Made by a program: the position numbers and the translations under genes. A DNA stretch of 64,000 nt from Mumia sp050632745 (GTDB lineage Bacteria; Actinomycetota; Actinomycetes; Propionibacteriales; Nocardioidaceae): NCBI RefSeq assembly GCF_050632745.1, contig NZ_JBODSD010000006.1, forward strand, positions 124,001 to 188,000, given 5' to 3'. Shown in pieces: positions 1-9,703 of the stretch (its first letter is position 1; each line of letters starts with the position of its first letter). Below the pieces are notes generated by a model. It was given only the letters and a program-made list of their open reading frames with translations, was not told the DNA's origin and ran no database searches.

Positions 1-648
1 GCGTGCCTCGAGCCACGCGACCAGGAGGTCGGCGCTCGGGTTGCCCCGCTCGGCGGCGACGGTGGCGCTGGTGATCATCAGCTCCACCTGGTCGAGCGCG
101 GCCGCGAGCAGCGCGCGCCAGGGCGTCAGCCGCGTCCACGCGAGGTCGGTGTCGCCGGCGTGGTACGCGCGGGCGACGCGGACGAGGGCCGCATGGCGGG
201 TTCGCGCAGCCGCGGCATCGGTGATGCGACGGGTCGCCAGCGAGCCGAGCGGGTCCTGGGCGGGGACCTTCGGCGCAGCGCCGGGCCACCAGGCGACGAC
301 GGGGGAGTCCGGCAGCAGCAGCGGGAGCACGACGGACTCCGCGTGCTGCGTGAGCTCGCCGCTCATCCGCAGGATCACAGACTCGCCGGCGCTGTCGTTG
401 CCGATGCGGACCTGCGCGTCGAGGCTGGCCGGCCCGCGCTTGGACCGCAGGATGACGCCGAGAACCCGTGCGGGGTGCTCGCGCGAGATCACGCGCGACG
501 CCCGCATCGCGTCGTAGTAGCGCGCCTCGTCCGTCACGACGATGAGCGTGAGCACCATCCCCATGGCGGGGCTGCCCGCGGCGATGCGCGCCTTGACCAG
601 CGCCGAGGCGACGGCGCTGGCGCTGGTGTCGTTCAGGTCGACCTTCAT
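1..648 (-). CDS. opcA: Glucose-6-phosphate dehydrogenase assembly protein OpcA (C-terminus cut off)
   Basis: Partial gene: 216 codons are present and the reading frame leaves the window at base 1. The ATG at 648 follows a GAGGAG-rich ribosome site. The protein starts MKVDLNDTSASAVASALV and contains the WWPGAAP segment typical of OpcA. In actinobacteria OpcA is needed for assembly or full activity of the G6PDH encoded by zwf, which lies 64 bases upstream in the same direction. That order (tkt-tal-pgi-zwf-opcA) supports the call. The full protein is normally a little over 300 residues, so roughly a third is missing. Confidence 0.9.
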   Translation of the reverse strand, partial: MKVDLNDTSASAVASALVKARIAAGSPAMGMVLTLIVVTDEARYYDAMRASRVISREHPARVLGVILRSKRGPASLDAQVRIGNDSAGESVILRMSGELTQHAESVVLPLLLPDSPVVAWWPGAAPKVPAQDPLGSLATRRITDAAAARTRHAALVRVARAYHAGDTDLAWTRLTPWRALLAAALDQVELMITSATVAAERGNPSADLLVAWLEAR

Positions 649-712
649 CGCTCTCCTCGCTCCTCGTCGCGTCCCGTCCGCCGCCCGGGCGTCTCCGCGG
701 TCGGCTCCACGC

Positions 713-2278
713 TCACGGCCGGCGCCACGACCGCCCGTCCCGCTCAAGCATCGCGTCGGCCGACTCCGGACCCCACCCGCCGGAGACGTACTGCTCCGGC
801 ATGCTGGCGCCCTTCTCGGCCTGCTCGGCCCAGTAGTCGATGATCGGGTCGAGGATCTTCCAGGAGAGCTCGACCTCCTCCTGCTGGGGGAACAGCGGGG
901 GATCGCCGAGGAGCACGTCCAGGATCAGGCGCTCGTACGCCTCAGGACTGGACTCGACGAACGTGCCGCCGTACGCGAAGTCCATGTTGACGTCGCGCAG
1001 CTCCATCGCCGTGCCGGGCACCTTCGACCCGAAGCGGACGGTCACGCCCTCGTCGGGCTGGATCCGCATGACGATGGCGTTCTGGGTGAGCTCGGAGGTG
1101 TCGTACTTGGCGAACGGCTGGTGCGGTGCGCGCTTGAACACGACCGCGATCTCGGTCACCCGCCGGGCGAGGCGCTTGCCCGTCCGCAGGTAGAACGGGA
1201 CGCCCGCCCAGCGCCGGGTCTCGATGTCGAGGCGGATCGCCGCGTACGTCTCCGTCCCGGACGTCGCCGGGATGTCCTCCTCGTCGAGGTAGCCCTTGAC
1301 CTTCAGACCGCCGGCCCATCCCGCGGTGTACTGGCCGCGGGCCGTGTGCAGGTCCATCCGCTCGGGCGGACGCGCCTGCGCCAGGACCTTCTGCTTCTCC
1401 AGCCGCAGGCTCCGCGCGCTGAACGACACCGGAGGCTCCATCGCCACCAGCGCCATGAGCTGCAGCAGGTGGTTCTGGATGACGTCGCGGGCGGCGCCGA
1501 TCCCGTCGTAGTAGCCGGCGCGGCCGCCGATGCCGACGTCCTCGGCCATCGTGATCTGCACGTGGTCGACGTAGTGGGCGTTCCAGACCGGCTCGAAGAG
1601 CTCGTTGGCGAACCGGAAGGCCAGGATGTTCTGGACCGTCTCCTTGCCGAGGTAGTGGTCGATCCGGAAGACCGCCTCGGGAGGGAAGACGTCGGAGACG
1701 ATGTCGTCGAGCTCGATGGCGCTCTCGAGGTCGTGCCCGAACGGCTTCTCGATCACCACCCGGCGCCACGAGTCGTGCCGGGGCTGCGCGAGCCCGTGCT
1801 TCTTGATCTGCCCGACGACCGTGGTGAAGAACCCCGGCGGGATCGAGAGGTAGAAGGCGTAGTTGCCGCCCGTCCCGCGCTCCCGGTCGAGCTCCTCGAC
1901 CGTGGTGACCAGGTGCTCGAACGCTTCGTCGTCGTCGAACGAGCCCGGGACGAACCGGAAGCCCTCGGAGAGCTGCTTCCAGACCTCCTCGTGGAACTCG
2001 GTCCTCGCGTACTGCTTGACCGACTCGTAGACGACCTGGGCGAAGTCCTGGTCCTCCCACTCGCGCCGGGCGAACCCGACCAGCGAGAAGCCGGGCGGGA
2101 GCAGGCCGCGGTTGGCGAGGTCGTACACCGCGGGCATCAGCTTCTTGCGCGCCAGGTCACCGGTGACGCCGAAGATCACGAGGCAGCTCGGCCCGGCGAT
2201 CCGCGGCAGCCGACGGTCCTCGGGCTGGCGCAGCGGGTTGACGTACGGCGCTGGGCCGCTCCGCGGTGTGCGGCTCAC
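713..2278 (-). CDS. zwf: Glucose-6-phosphate 1-dehydrogenase
   Basis: Oxidises glucose 6-phosphate to 6-phosphogluconolactone with NADP, the first step of the oxidative pentose phosphate pathway. 521 residues, close to the usual 500-515. The nucleotide-binding loop GVTGDLA is at residues 37-43, followed by VVIEKPFGHD and the active-site segment RIDHYLGKE with the catalytic His. The GTG at 2278 was chosen because it overlaps the pgi stop by four bases (GTGA), the coupling used throughout this window. The same frame stays open further upstream, but that would lie inside pgi. Translationally coupled to pgi and followed by opcA. Confidence 0.95.
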   Translation of the reverse strand: MSRTPRSGPAPYVNPLRQPEDRRLPRIAGPSCLVIFGVTGDLARKKLMPAVYDLANRGLLPPGFSLVGFARREWEDQDFAQVVYESVKQYARTEFHEEVWKQLSEGFRFVPGSFDDDEAFEHLVTTVEELDRERGTGGNYAFYLSIPPGFFTTVVGQIKKHGLAQPRHDSWRRVVIEKPFGHDLESAIELDDIVSDVFPPEAVFRIDHYLGKETVQNILAFRFANELFEPVWNAHYVDHVQITMAEDVGIGGRAGYYDGIGAARDVIQNHLLQLMALVAMEPPVSFSARSLRLEKQKVLAQARPPERMDLHTARGQYTAGWAGGLKVKGYLDEEDIPATSGTETYAAIRLDIETRRWAGVPFYLRTGKRLARRVTEIAVVFKRAPHQPFAKYDTSELTQNAIVMRIQPDEGVTVRFGSKVPGTAMELRDVNMDFAYGGTFVESSPEAYERLILDVLLGDPPLFPQQEEVELSWKILDPIIDYWAEQAEKGASMPEQYVSGGWGPESADAMLERDGRSWRRP

Positions 2279-3915
2279 TCGAGCGCCTCCCGCAGCGTCG
2301 CGCGCGCCGCGTCGGAGCGGTCGAGGTGGAGCCGCAGCACCGGCCGGCCACGATCGGTGAGCACACCGGCGTCGCCGACGGCCTGGGCGAGCAGGAACTC
2401 GCCGAACGTGAACGGCCGGCCCGGGACCTCGAGGTCCTGATCGGGCTCGCCGGTGACCTGCAGATAGACACCCGTGCCGGGGCCGCCCTTGTGGTACTGC
2501 CCGGTGGAGTGGAGGAAGCGCGGGCCCCAGCCGAACGTGGTGGGACGGCCCGTCCGCGACGCGAGGACGTCGCGGGACTCCGCGAGGGTCGTCTCGCCGA
2601 ACCGGTCGAGATAGGCCTGGACCGCGACGTAGCCCCGCTCCGGGTCGAGCTCGTCGAGCAGCGACGCGACGGCGTCGCGCACCGTCGTGGTGTCCTCGGG
2701 GAGCCAGCCGGAGTAGTCGTAGACGGTCACGCCGCCGTCGGTGAATGCGGCGACCGGAGCGTCGGCCGACCCCTCCAGCATGTCGCGGGCGGCCTGCTTG
2801 GCGCTCTCGACGTCGGGCTGGTCGAACGGGTTGATGCCGATCAGGCGGCCCGCGATCGCGGTCGCGTACTCCCACAGCAGAAAGAGCGCGCCCAGGGGAG
2901 CGTCGACCGCGAAGCCGTAGCCGGAGACCGCCTGCGGGTGGTCGTCGCTCATCGGGCCGATCATGCCGACGACCTCGTCGGGCGTGCTCGGGTCGGCGTT
3001 CGGGGCTCCAGGGCCGCTGACGACGACCGGGAGGATGCCCTTGCCCTGCTTGCCGGTCGACTCCGCGACCAGCTGCTCGGCCCAGTCGCCGAAGCCGACG
3101 TTGACCGAGCCGGCGTCGGCGAGCACCATCTTGTCCGCGCCGGCGGCGTTCGCGACGCCCAGGAGGGCACCGAGGACCAGGGCCGGGTTGGTGGCGTCGT
3201 CGGCGGCGACGTCCTCGGCGATCTCGTCGGCCTGCTCGAGCAGCGCCTTGATGTCGGCGCCGGCGAGCCCGCTCGGGACGAGGCCGAACGCCGTGAGCGC
3301 CGAGTAGCGGCCACCGACCTCCGGGTCGGCGTGGAACACGCGGTAGCCCTTCGCGGACGCCTCCGCGTCCAGCGGAGAGCCGGGGTCCGTCACGACGACG
3401 ATCCGCGTCGCGGGGTCGATGCCCGCGACCTCGAACGCGTGCTCGTACGCCCGCCGCTGGCTGTCGGTCTCCACGGTCCCGCCGGACTTGCTGGAGACCA
3501 CCACGACGGTGCTCCCCAGGTCCTCGTCGACCGCCTCGCGGACCATGTCCGGGTCCGAGGAGTCGAGGACGGTCAGCGGCACGCCGTTGGTCGCGCAGAT
3601 GACCTCGGGAGCGAGCGACGACCCGCCCATCCCGCAGAGCACCACGCGGTCCAGGCCCGCCGCCCGCAGCTCGTCACGGAGCTCCGTGACCTGGGCGACG
3701 AGCGGGACCGACGTGACGTGGAGGTCGGTCCAGCCGAGCCGCTTGCCCGACTCCTCCTCGGCGTCGGGCCCCCACAGGGTGGCGTCGTGGCCGGCGATCC
3801 GGCTCGCCACCTGGTCGGCCACGAGCGCCTCGATCGCCGCGTCGAGCGCCTTCTCGTCCGGATACGCGAGGCCGAGCTCGAAGCCGGCAGGTGCGTCTGC
3901 GTCGTCGGTCTGCAC
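2275..3915 (-). CDS. pgi: Glucose-6-phosphate isomerase, actinobacterial type
   Basis: Interconverts glucose 6-phosphate and fructose 6-phosphate. 546 residues. Phosphosugar-binding (SIS-like) motifs are visible: GMGGSSLAPEV near residue 95 and SSKSGGTVET near residue 140. This is the divergent form found between tal and zwf in actinobacteria rather than the E. coli-like enzyme. The GTG at 3915 follows a GGAGGGGG ribosome site at eight bases. The gene ends inside the zwf start (four-base overlap). Function in the operon: feeds carbon between glycolysis and the pentose phosphate cycle. Confidence 0.9.
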   Translation of the reverse strand: MQTDDADAPAGFELGLAYPDEKALDAAIEALVADQVASRIAGHDATLWGPDAEEESGKRLGWTDLHVTSVPLVAQVTELRDELRAAGLDRVVLCGMGGSSLAPEVICATNGVPLTVLDSSDPDMVREAVDEDLGSTVVVVSSKSGGTVETDSQRRAYEHAFEVAGIDPATRIVVVTDPGSPLDAEASAKGYRVFHADPEVGGRYSALTAFGLVPSGLAGADIKALLEQADEIAEDVAADDATNPALVLGALLGVANAAGADKMVLADAGSVNVGFGDWAEQLVAESTGKQGKGILPVVVSGPGAPNADPSTPDEVVGMIGPMSDDHPQAVSGYGFAVDAPLGALFLLWEYATAIAGRLIGINPFDQPDVESAKQAARDMLEGSADAPVAAFTDGGVTVYDYSGWLPEDTTTVRDAVASLLDELDPERGYVAVQAYLDRFGETTLAESRDVLASRTGRPTTFGWGPRFLHSTGQYHKGGPGTGVYLQVTGEPDQDLEVPGRPFTFGEFLLAQAVGDAGVLTDRGRPVLRLHLDRSDAARATLREALE

Positions 3916-3939
3916 CGATTCCCCCTCCGTGGGTGGTGG

Positions 3940-5064
3940 TCAGCCGCGGCGTGCGCGCGCGGCGGTCAGCTGGTCCTGGACCGTCCGGACCAGGTCGGCC
4001 CAGGACGACTCGAACTTCTCGACGCCCTCGGACTCCAGGGTGTTCATCACGTCGTCCAGGTCGACCCCGACCTCGGCGAGCGCGCGAGCCACCTGCTCCG
4101 CCTCGGCGGCGGACCCGGTGAGCTTGTCGCCCTCGACCTCGCCGTGGTCCGCGAAGGCGCGCATCGTCGCGCCCGGCATGGTGTTGACGACGTTCGGTCC
4201 GACCAGCTCCGTCACGTACATCGTGTCCGGGTAGTCGGGGTTCTTCACGCCGGTCGACGCCCACAGCGGGCGCTGACGGTGGGCGCCCTGGGCCTCGAGC
4301 GCGTTCCAGCGCTCGGACGCTGAGAACTCCTCGTACACGCCGTAGGCGAGCCGCGAGTTGGCGATGCCCGCCTTGCCGCGCAGCTCGAGCGCCTCCGAGG
4401 TGCCGATCGCCTCGAGGCGCTTGTCGACCTCGCTGTCGATGCGGCTGACGAAGATCGAGGCGACCGACTGGACGTCGGAGATGTCGACCCCGTCGGCGAT
4501 CGCACGCTCCAGCCCGGCGGCGTACGCGTCGAGCACCTCGCGGTAGCGCTCCAGCGAGAACAGCAGCGTCACGTTCACGCTGATCCCGGCGGCGATCGTG
4601 GCGGCGATGGCGGGCAGACCCTCGCGGGTCGCCGGGATCTTGATGAAGACGTTGGGCTCGCCGACCTTGTCCCAGAGCTTGCGCGCCGAGGCGATGGTCT
4701 CGTCCGTGTCGTACGCGAGCGTCGGGTCGACCTCGAGGGACACGCGCCCGTCGGAGCCGCCCGTCGCGTCGTACACCGGCCGCAGGATCGTCGCGGCCTG
4801 GCGTACGTCGGTCGTCGTGAGCTCGAAGATCGCGTCGGCCACGGTCGTCTGCGGGTCCGCGGCCAGGCCCTCGTCGAGCTGGGGCTCGTAGCGCTCGCCC
4901 TCCTTCATCGCCGAGGCGAAGATCGTCGGGTTGCTGGTCACGCCGACGACGTGGTCCTCGTCGACGAGCCGCTTCAGCTCACCTGTCTCGGTCAGCTCGC
5001 GAGACAGGTCGTCGAGCCAGATCGACACCCCCGCGTCGCTGAGGGCCTTCAGTCGGTCGGTCAT
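3940..5064 (-). CDS. tal: Transaldolase
   Basis: Transfers a dihydroxyacetone unit between sugar phosphates in the non-oxidative pentose phosphate pathway. 374 residues, the usual length for the actinobacterial class. The N-terminus carries VGVTSNPTIF (residues 40-49), and the Schiff-base lysine is K142 in NVFIKIPATREG. The ATG at 5064 begins MTDRLKALSDAGVS and follows a GGAGAG ribosome site; upstream in-frame starts would extend a non-conserved tail. It lies 24 bases before pgi and 52 bases after tkt. Confidence 0.95.
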   Translation of the reverse strand: MTDRLKALSDAGVSIWLDDLSRELTETGELKRLVDEDHVVGVTSNPTIFASAMKEGERYEPQLDEGLAADPQTTVADAIFELTTTDVRQAATILRPVYDATGGSDGRVSLEVDPTLAYDTDETIASARKLWDKVGEPNVFIKIPATREGLPAIAATIAAGISVNVTLLFSLERYREVLDAYAAGLERAIADGVDISDVQSVASIFVSRIDSEVDKRLEAIGTSEALELRGKAGIANSRLAYGVYEEFSASERWNALEAQGAHRQRPLWASTGVKNPDYPDTMYVTELVGPNVVNTMPGATMRAFADHGEVEGDKLTGSAAEAEQVARALAEVGVDLDDVMNTLESEGVEKFESSWADLVRTVQDQLTAARARRG

Positions 5065-5116
5065 CGCGCTCTCCTCCGTCGTCGTCGGACGCCTCGCCTG
5101 CAGCGGTCGGCGTCGC

Positions 5117-7267
5117 TCAGTGGTGGGTCTGCGGAAGGATCGTGTCCATCGGCTTGGCGAACACGCCGACGCCACCGGTGTGGCCCGCGGCGGCGATGCT
5201 CTCCTTCGCCGCGCTCACGACCGCATCCGCAGTGATCCCGAACTCGTCGTACAGGGTCTGGTACGCCGCCGAGGCGCCGTAGTGCTCCAGGCTGACCGTG
5301 CGGCCGGCGTCGCCGACCACCTCGCGCCAGCCCTGCGAGATCCCGGCCTCCACGCTCACGCGGGCGCGGACGCGTGGCGGGATCACCGAGTCGCGGTAGT
5401 CCTCGGTCTGCCCGTCGAACCACTCGCGGCACGGCATCGACACGACGCGCGCCGCGATGCCTTCGGCCGCCAGCGCCTCGCGCGCCGCGACCGCGAGCTG
5501 TACCTCGGACCCGGTGCCCACGAGCACCACGTCCGGGTCGCCGTCGGTGTCGAGAAGGATGTAGCCGCCCTTCGTGGCCTCCTCCGCAGCGGCGAAGCCG
5601 TCGGTGCCGCGCGGGAAGACCGGGAGGTTCTGGCGGCTGAGGGCGAGCCCCGCCGGGTGGGTGGGGGACTCGAGGATCTTCTTCCAGACCACGACCGTCT
5701 CGCTCGCGTCGGCCGGGCGGACGACGTCGAGACCCGGGATCGCGCGCAGGGCCGCGAGGTGCTCGACCGGCTGGTGCGTCGGGCCGTCCTCACCGAGCCC
5801 GATGGAGTCGTGCGTCCAGACGTAGGTCACCGGCAGCTGCATCAGCGCTGCGAGGCGGACCGACGGGCGCATGTAGTCGGAGAAGACGAGGAACGTGCCG
5901 CCGTACGGGCGGGTCGGGCTGTGCAGCGCGATGCCGTTGAGGATCGCGCCCATGCCGTGCTCGCGGATGCCGAAGTGCAGCACGCGGCCGTACCAGTCGC
6001 CGGAGAACATCTTGGTGGCGTGCTCGGGCGGGAGGAACGACGGCTGGCCCTTGGGCGTCGTGTTGTTGGAGCCGGCGAGGTCCGCCGAGCCGCCCCAGAG
6101 CTCCGGGAGCTTCGGTGCCGCGGCGGTGAGGAACTCACCGGAGGCCACGCGCGTCGCGACACCCTTCGGGTCGGCGTCGTACGTCGGCAGGTCGGCGTCC
6201 CAGCCGTCGGGCAGCTCGCGCGACTGGAGCCGGTCGAACAGCGCCGCCGACTCCGGGTTGGCCTCGCGCCACGCGGCGTACAGGGAGTTCCACTCCGCCT
6301 GCAGCTCCTCGCCGCGCGTGCGGGTCTCGCGGGTGTGGGCGATGACCTCGGGAGCGACCTCGAAGGTCTTCTCCGGGTCGAAGCCGAGGATCTCCTTGGT
6401 CTTCGCGACCTCGTCGGCGCCGAGGGCGGAGCCGTGCGAGGCGCCGGTGCCCTGCTTGTCGGGTGCGGGCCACGCGATGATCGTCTTGAGCGCGATGAAG
6501 CTGGGCTTGTCGGTGACCGAGCGGGCCGTCTGCAGCGCCTCCCAGAGGGCTTCGACGTCCTCGGTGTAGCCCGTGCCGTCGTGCGTCCAGTCGACCATCT
6601 GCACGTGCCAGCCGTAGCCCTCGTAGCGCTTGAGCACGTCCTCGTTGAACGCGACCGCGGTGTCGTCCTCGATGGAGATCCGGTTGTCGTCCCAGATCAG
6701 CGTCAGGTTGCCGAGCTGCTGGGTGCCGGCGAGCGAGCTGGCCTCCGAGGCCACGCCCTCCTCCATGTCGCCGTCGGAGGCGATCGCGTACACGTGGTGG
6801 TCGAACACGCCCTCGCCGAGCGGGGCGTCGGGCTCGAGGAGACCGTGGCGGCGGCGCGCGGCCATCGCCATGCCGACCGCGTTGCCGACGCCCTGGCCGA
6901 GCGGGCCGGTGGTCACCTCGATGCCGGCCGTGTGCCGGAACTCGGGGTGTCCGGGCGTCTTGCTGCCCCAGGTGCGGAGCGCCTCGAGGTCGGCCAGCTC
7001 CAGGCCGAACCCGGTCAGGTAGAGCTGGATGTACTGGGTGAGGCTCGAGTGCCCGCACGACAGCACGAAGCGGTCGCGCGCCGCCCAGTGCGGGTCGGCG
7101 GGGTTGTGCCGCATGAGCTTGTTGTAGAGCAGGTACGCCGCCGGCGCGAGGCTCATGGCGGTCCCGGGGTGGCCGTTGCCGACCTTCTGGACGGCGTCCA
7201 TGGCGAGGACGCGGACGGTGTCGACCGCCTTGCGGTCGAGGTCGGTCCACTCCAGCTTGGTGCTCAC
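5117..7267 (-). CDS. tkt: Transketolase
   Basis: Thiamine diphosphate enzyme moving two-carbon units between sugar phosphates. 716 residues. Visible motifs: GNGHPGTAMSLAP at the N-terminus, GPLGQGVGNAVGMA, the metal/ThDP loop GDGDMEEG, and the pyrimidine-domain segment IREHGMGA. The GTG at 7267 was chosen because GAGGAG lies about nine bases upstream and conserved sequence (STKLEWTDLD) begins right after it. First gene of the minus-strand operon running to opcA and divergent from ctaB. Confidence 0.95.
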   Translation of the reverse strand: MSTKLEWTDLDRKAVDTVRVLAMDAVQKVGNGHPGTAMSLAPAAYLLYNKLMRHNPADPHWAARDRFVLSCGHSSLTQYIQLYLTGFGLELADLEALRTWGSKTPGHPEFRHTAGIEVTTGPLGQGVGNAVGMAMAARRRHGLLEPDAPLGEGVFDHHVYAIASDGDMEEGVASEASSLAGTQQLGNLTLIWDDNRISIEDDTAVAFNEDVLKRYEGYGWHVQMVDWTHDGTGYTEDVEALWEALQTARSVTDKPSFIALKTIIAWPAPDKQGTGASHGSALGADEVAKTKEILGFDPEKTFEVAPEVIAHTRETRTRGEELQAEWNSLYAAWREANPESAALFDRLQSRELPDGWDADLPTYDADPKGVATRVASGEFLTAAAPKLPELWGGSADLAGSNNTTPKGQPSFLPPEHATKMFSGDWYGRVLHFGIREHGMGAILNGIALHSPTRPYGGTFLVFSDYMRPSVRLAALMQLPVTYVWTHDSIGLGEDGPTHQPVEHLAALRAIPGLDVVRPADASETVVVWKKILESPTHPAGLALSRQNLPVFPRGTDGFAAAEEATKGGYILLDTDGDPDVVLVGTGSEVQLAVAAREALAAEGIAARVVSMPCREWFDGQTEDYRDSVIPPRVRARVSVEAGISQGWREVVGDAGRTVSLEHYGASAAYQTLYDEFGITADAVVSAAKESIAAAGHTGGVGVFAKPMDTILPQTHH

Positions 7268-7362
7268 GTCGGCGTGCTCCTCGTACGGTGGTGCGGGGTC
7301 TCCGGCGCGTCTGTGCCTTGTCGCGCGGCATGGCGCCGGATCACGGACAGGTCTCGGTGTCG

Positions 7363-7368
7363 AGCGTA
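7363..7368 (-). promoter_or_regulatory. Candidate -10 box for the tkt operon
   Basis: The minus strand reads TACGCT here. This would start a transcript near 7356 and leave a leader of about 90 bases before the tkt GTG. No clear -35 box is evident. The 7268-7527 interval is the divergent control region for tkt and ctaB. Confidence 0.4.
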
Positions 7369-7515
7369 CTCGCGCCGTTCCGTTCGCGCGGATCGGCTCC
7401 CTGCCGTGGGACAGCGGGCGAACTGCGGGTGTGCTGACACCGTCCGAGATCGTGGCGCCGGTCACCAGACGGACTGCCATCTCGCACCCGGACGTGCACC
7501 GCGTCGGGCGTTGAC

Positions 7516-7530
7516 TAGACTCGCGGCGTG
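7516..7530 (+). promoter_or_regulatory. Leaderless promoter of ctaB
   Basis: TAGACT at 7516-7521 is followed by exactly six bases and then the GTG start of ctaB at 7528. That places the transcription start at the G of the start codon. No Shine-Dalgarno sequence is present, so a leaderless mRNA is expected. Confidence 0.6.
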
Positions 7531-8481
7531 ACCGCAATCGACCCGGAGCTGAGTGCTGCGCACCAGCGTCCCCCGCGCACGTCGAGCGGTCGTCCTCGGA
7601 TCACCGACGTCGTCAGCGCGTACGTCGGTCTGATGAAGCCTCGCATCATCGAGCTGCTGCTGCTCACGACCGTTCCGGTGATGTTCCTGGCGGCCGAGGG
7701 CGTCCCCCCGCTGTGGCCCGTCATCGTGACGCTGGTCGGCGGGACCTTGTCGGCGGGCTCGGCCAACGCTCTCAACTGCGTCTTCGACGCTGACATCGAC
7801 CAGCAGATGCGCCGGACGCGCCGGCGCCCGCTGCCGCGCCACGCCGTGACGACCCGCGCCGCGCTGGTCTTCGGCCTCGTGCTCGGAGTCGTCTCGACGC
7901 TGATGCTCGGCCTGCTCGTCAACTGGCTGTCGGCCGGGCTGGCGCTCGCAGCCAACGTCTTCTACGTCGTCGGCTACACGATGCTGCTCAAGCGGCGCAC
8001 CTCCCAGAACATCGTGTGGGGCGGCGCCGCGGGCTGCTTCCCGGCGCTGATCGGCTGGACGGCCGTCACGGGCGAGCTCGCGTGGCCGCCGGTGATCCTC
8101 TTCCTCGTCGTCTTCTTCTGGACGCCGCCGCACTTCTGGTCGCTGGCGATCCGCTACCGCGAGGACTACGCCGCTGCCGACGTGCCGATGCTGCCGTCGA
8201 TCGCGCCGGCGACCGTGGTGGCGCGCAAGATCCTCGCGTACTCCTACGTGATGGTCGCGACCTCGCTCGTGCTGTGGCCGTTGACGCCGACGGGCTGGTT
8301 CTACCCGACCGCGGCGGTCGTGCTCGGTGCCGCGTTCCTCGTCGAGGCGCACCGCCTCAAGGCGCGGGCGCAGCAGAGCTCGGAGCTGTCGGTGCTGAAG
8401 CCGATGCGGCTGTTCCACTGGTCCAACGCCTACCTGGCGCTGCTGTTCGTGGCTGCCGCCGTGGACCCGTTCCTGCGCTGA
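7528..8481 (+). CDS. ctaB: Protoheme IX farnesyltransferase (heme O synthase)
   Basis: Attaches a farnesyl group to heme B to make heme O for cytochrome oxidase. 317 residues with about nine hydrophobic membrane segments. UbiA-family signatures are present: NCVFDADIDQQMRRTRRRPL (first Asp-rich motif with Asn and Asp) and YREDYAAADVPML (second motif). LMKPRIIELLLLTTVP near the N-terminus is typical of CtaB. Divergent from tkt, and followed by ctaA (heme A synthase) in opposite orientation. The two catalyse consecutive steps of heme A synthesis. Confidence 0.95.
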   Translation: MTAIDPELSAAHQRPPRTSSGRPRITDVVSAYVGLMKPRIIELLLLTTVPVMFLAAEGVPPLWPVIVTLVGGTLSAGSANALNCVFDADIDQQMRRTRRRPLPRHAVTTRAALVFGLVLGVVSTLMLGLLVNWLSAGLALAANVFYVVGYTMLLKRRTSQNIVWGGAAGCFPALIGWTAVTGELAWPPVILFLVVFFWTPPHFWSLAIRYREDYAAADVPMLPSIAPATVVARKILAYSYVMVATSLVLWPLTPTGWFYPTAAVVLGAAFLVEAHRLKARAQQSSELSVLKPMRLFHWSNAYLALLFVAAAVDPFLR

Positions 8482-8752
8482 CCCCAGCGTCCCTCTTGCT
8501 CCCTCGCTCCGCCGACGGATCTTGACGGGCTACGACCAGGGTCTGGTCGGGATCCCTCAAGAACCGTGGGGTGGCGACCTGCGGAGCTCGTCCCCAGGTG
8601 TGCGGCGTCCCCACGCGTCCGACGGGTCTGCTCTCACCCGTGCCGCGAGAACCACGAGCCAGCTCGAGCGACTGTTCCAGAGCGCGGGCTGGAGGTGGGA
8701 TCGTGCGGGACCGTGACCACCTCGTGGTCGCGTTCCCGCACGATGCGTCGGC
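8482..8752. other. Non-coding interval between convergent ctaB and ctaA
   Basis: Small reading frames here show no recognisable protein. The only structure seen is the long inverted repeat at 8700-8744, listed separately. The rest looks like ordinary intergenic sequence. Confidence 0.5.
8700..8744. terminator. Strong inverted repeat, probable bidirectional terminator
   Basis: Outer arms ATCGTGCGGGA (8700-8710) and TCCCGCACGAT (8734-8744) match perfectly over 11 bases. Inside them GACCAC and GTGGTC form a second six-base stem around CTC, separated from the outer stem by a small mismatched loop. There is no U tract, as is common in high-GC actinobacteria. Position between convergent ctaB and ctaA suggests termination from both sides. 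Confidence 0.55.
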
Positions 8753-9703
8753 CTAGGCGCTCGGGGCGGACGGAGAGGTCGTCGGCGAGGGGAAGGCCGG
8801 GGTGGTGCGGACGGCGGGAGTGCGCGACTCGAGCGCGGCCCACGTCGCTGCGGCCGCGAGGATCCCCGCGCCGAGCAGGTGGAGGCCGACGAGGACGATC
8901 GGGAGGTCCGTGAAGTACTGGACGAACCCGATCAGGCCCTGTCCGAGCTCGACCGCGACGAGGACGATCGCCGCGCGGATGGCCACGGGGGCGGCGCCCA
9001 CGGCCTTGTACGCCAGCACCAGCCCGATGGAGAGGCCGAGCAGGAGGAAGACGGCGTCGGCGTGGAGCTGCGTGACGGCAGCGGGGGAGAAGCCGTTGCG
9101 CGGCGTGTCCGGGTCACCGGCGTGGGGGCCCGCTCCGGTCACGACGGTGCCGATCATCACCGTGGCCCACATGACGCCGTACGTGATCCACCCGAGCGTC
9201 TGCGCCGGGGCAGGCACCGTCGGCGGGTGCCAGGCGGCCGGGTGGTACGTCTGGCGTACGAGCACCGTGGACAGGCTGACGAGCCCGATCGACACGGCGA
9301 GGTGCACGGCGACCGCCCACGCGTTGAGGTCGACGAGCACCGTGATGCCGCCGATCAGCGCCTGCGCGGGGATGCCGAAGGCCATCAGCGTGGCGACGAC
9401 CACGGAGCGCGGACGCTTCGGGCGCCACTGCCGCACCGCGAACCAGGTTGCGATCGCGATCCCGACGAGCACGAACGTCAGCAGCCGGTTGCCGAACTCG
9501 ATAACCCCGTGGATCCCGAGCGCGCCGTGCGGGACGTACGACTCGTCGGTGCACCGCGGCCACGTCGGGCACCCGAGCCCGGAGGCGGTCAGCCGGACGG
9601 CCGCGCCGGTGACGATGATGCCGATGTTGGCGACCAGCGACGCCCACGCCCAGCCTCGTACGAAGCTGTCGGTCGGGTTGCGGAACCTGTCGATCACGAT
9701 CAC
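8753..9703 (-). CDS. ctaA: Heme A synthase (COX15/CtaA family)
   Basis: Converts heme O to heme A in the cytoplasmic membrane. 316 residues with about eight membrane segments. Early signature GAAVRLTASGLGCPTWPRC and the histidine regions VIEFGNRLLTF, HLAVSIGL, LHADAVFLL and GLHLLGAG are consistent with the four-helix heme-binding repeats. The GTG at 9703 overlaps the stop of the upstream ABC permease by four bases. A second GTG two codons later is possible. Lies at the end of an ABC ATPase-permease-ctaA operon and faces ctaB. Confidence 0.92.
   Translation of the reverse strand: MIVIDRFRNPTDSFVRGWAWASLVANIGIIVTGAAVRLTASGLGCPTWPRCTDESYVPHGALGIHGVIEFGNRLLTFVLVGIAIATWFAVRQWRPKRPRSVVVATLMAFGIPAQALIGGITVLVDLNAWAVAVHLAVSIGLVSLSTVLVRQTYHPAAWHPPTVPAPAQTLGWITYGVMWATVMIGTVVTGAGPHAGDPDTPRNGFSPAAVTQLHADAVFLLLGLSIGLVLAYKAVGAAPVAIRAAIVLVAVELGQGLIGFVQYFTDLPIVLVGLHLLGAGILAAAATWAALESRTPAVRTTPAFPSPTTSPSAPSA

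Noticed and set aside
542..7531. Long open frames on the plus strand opposite opcA-tkt, some over 600 codons
   Set aside because: They are antisense to clear enzymes, have Arg/Ala/Gly-rich compositions typical of GC-rich shadow frames, and show no recognisable domain.
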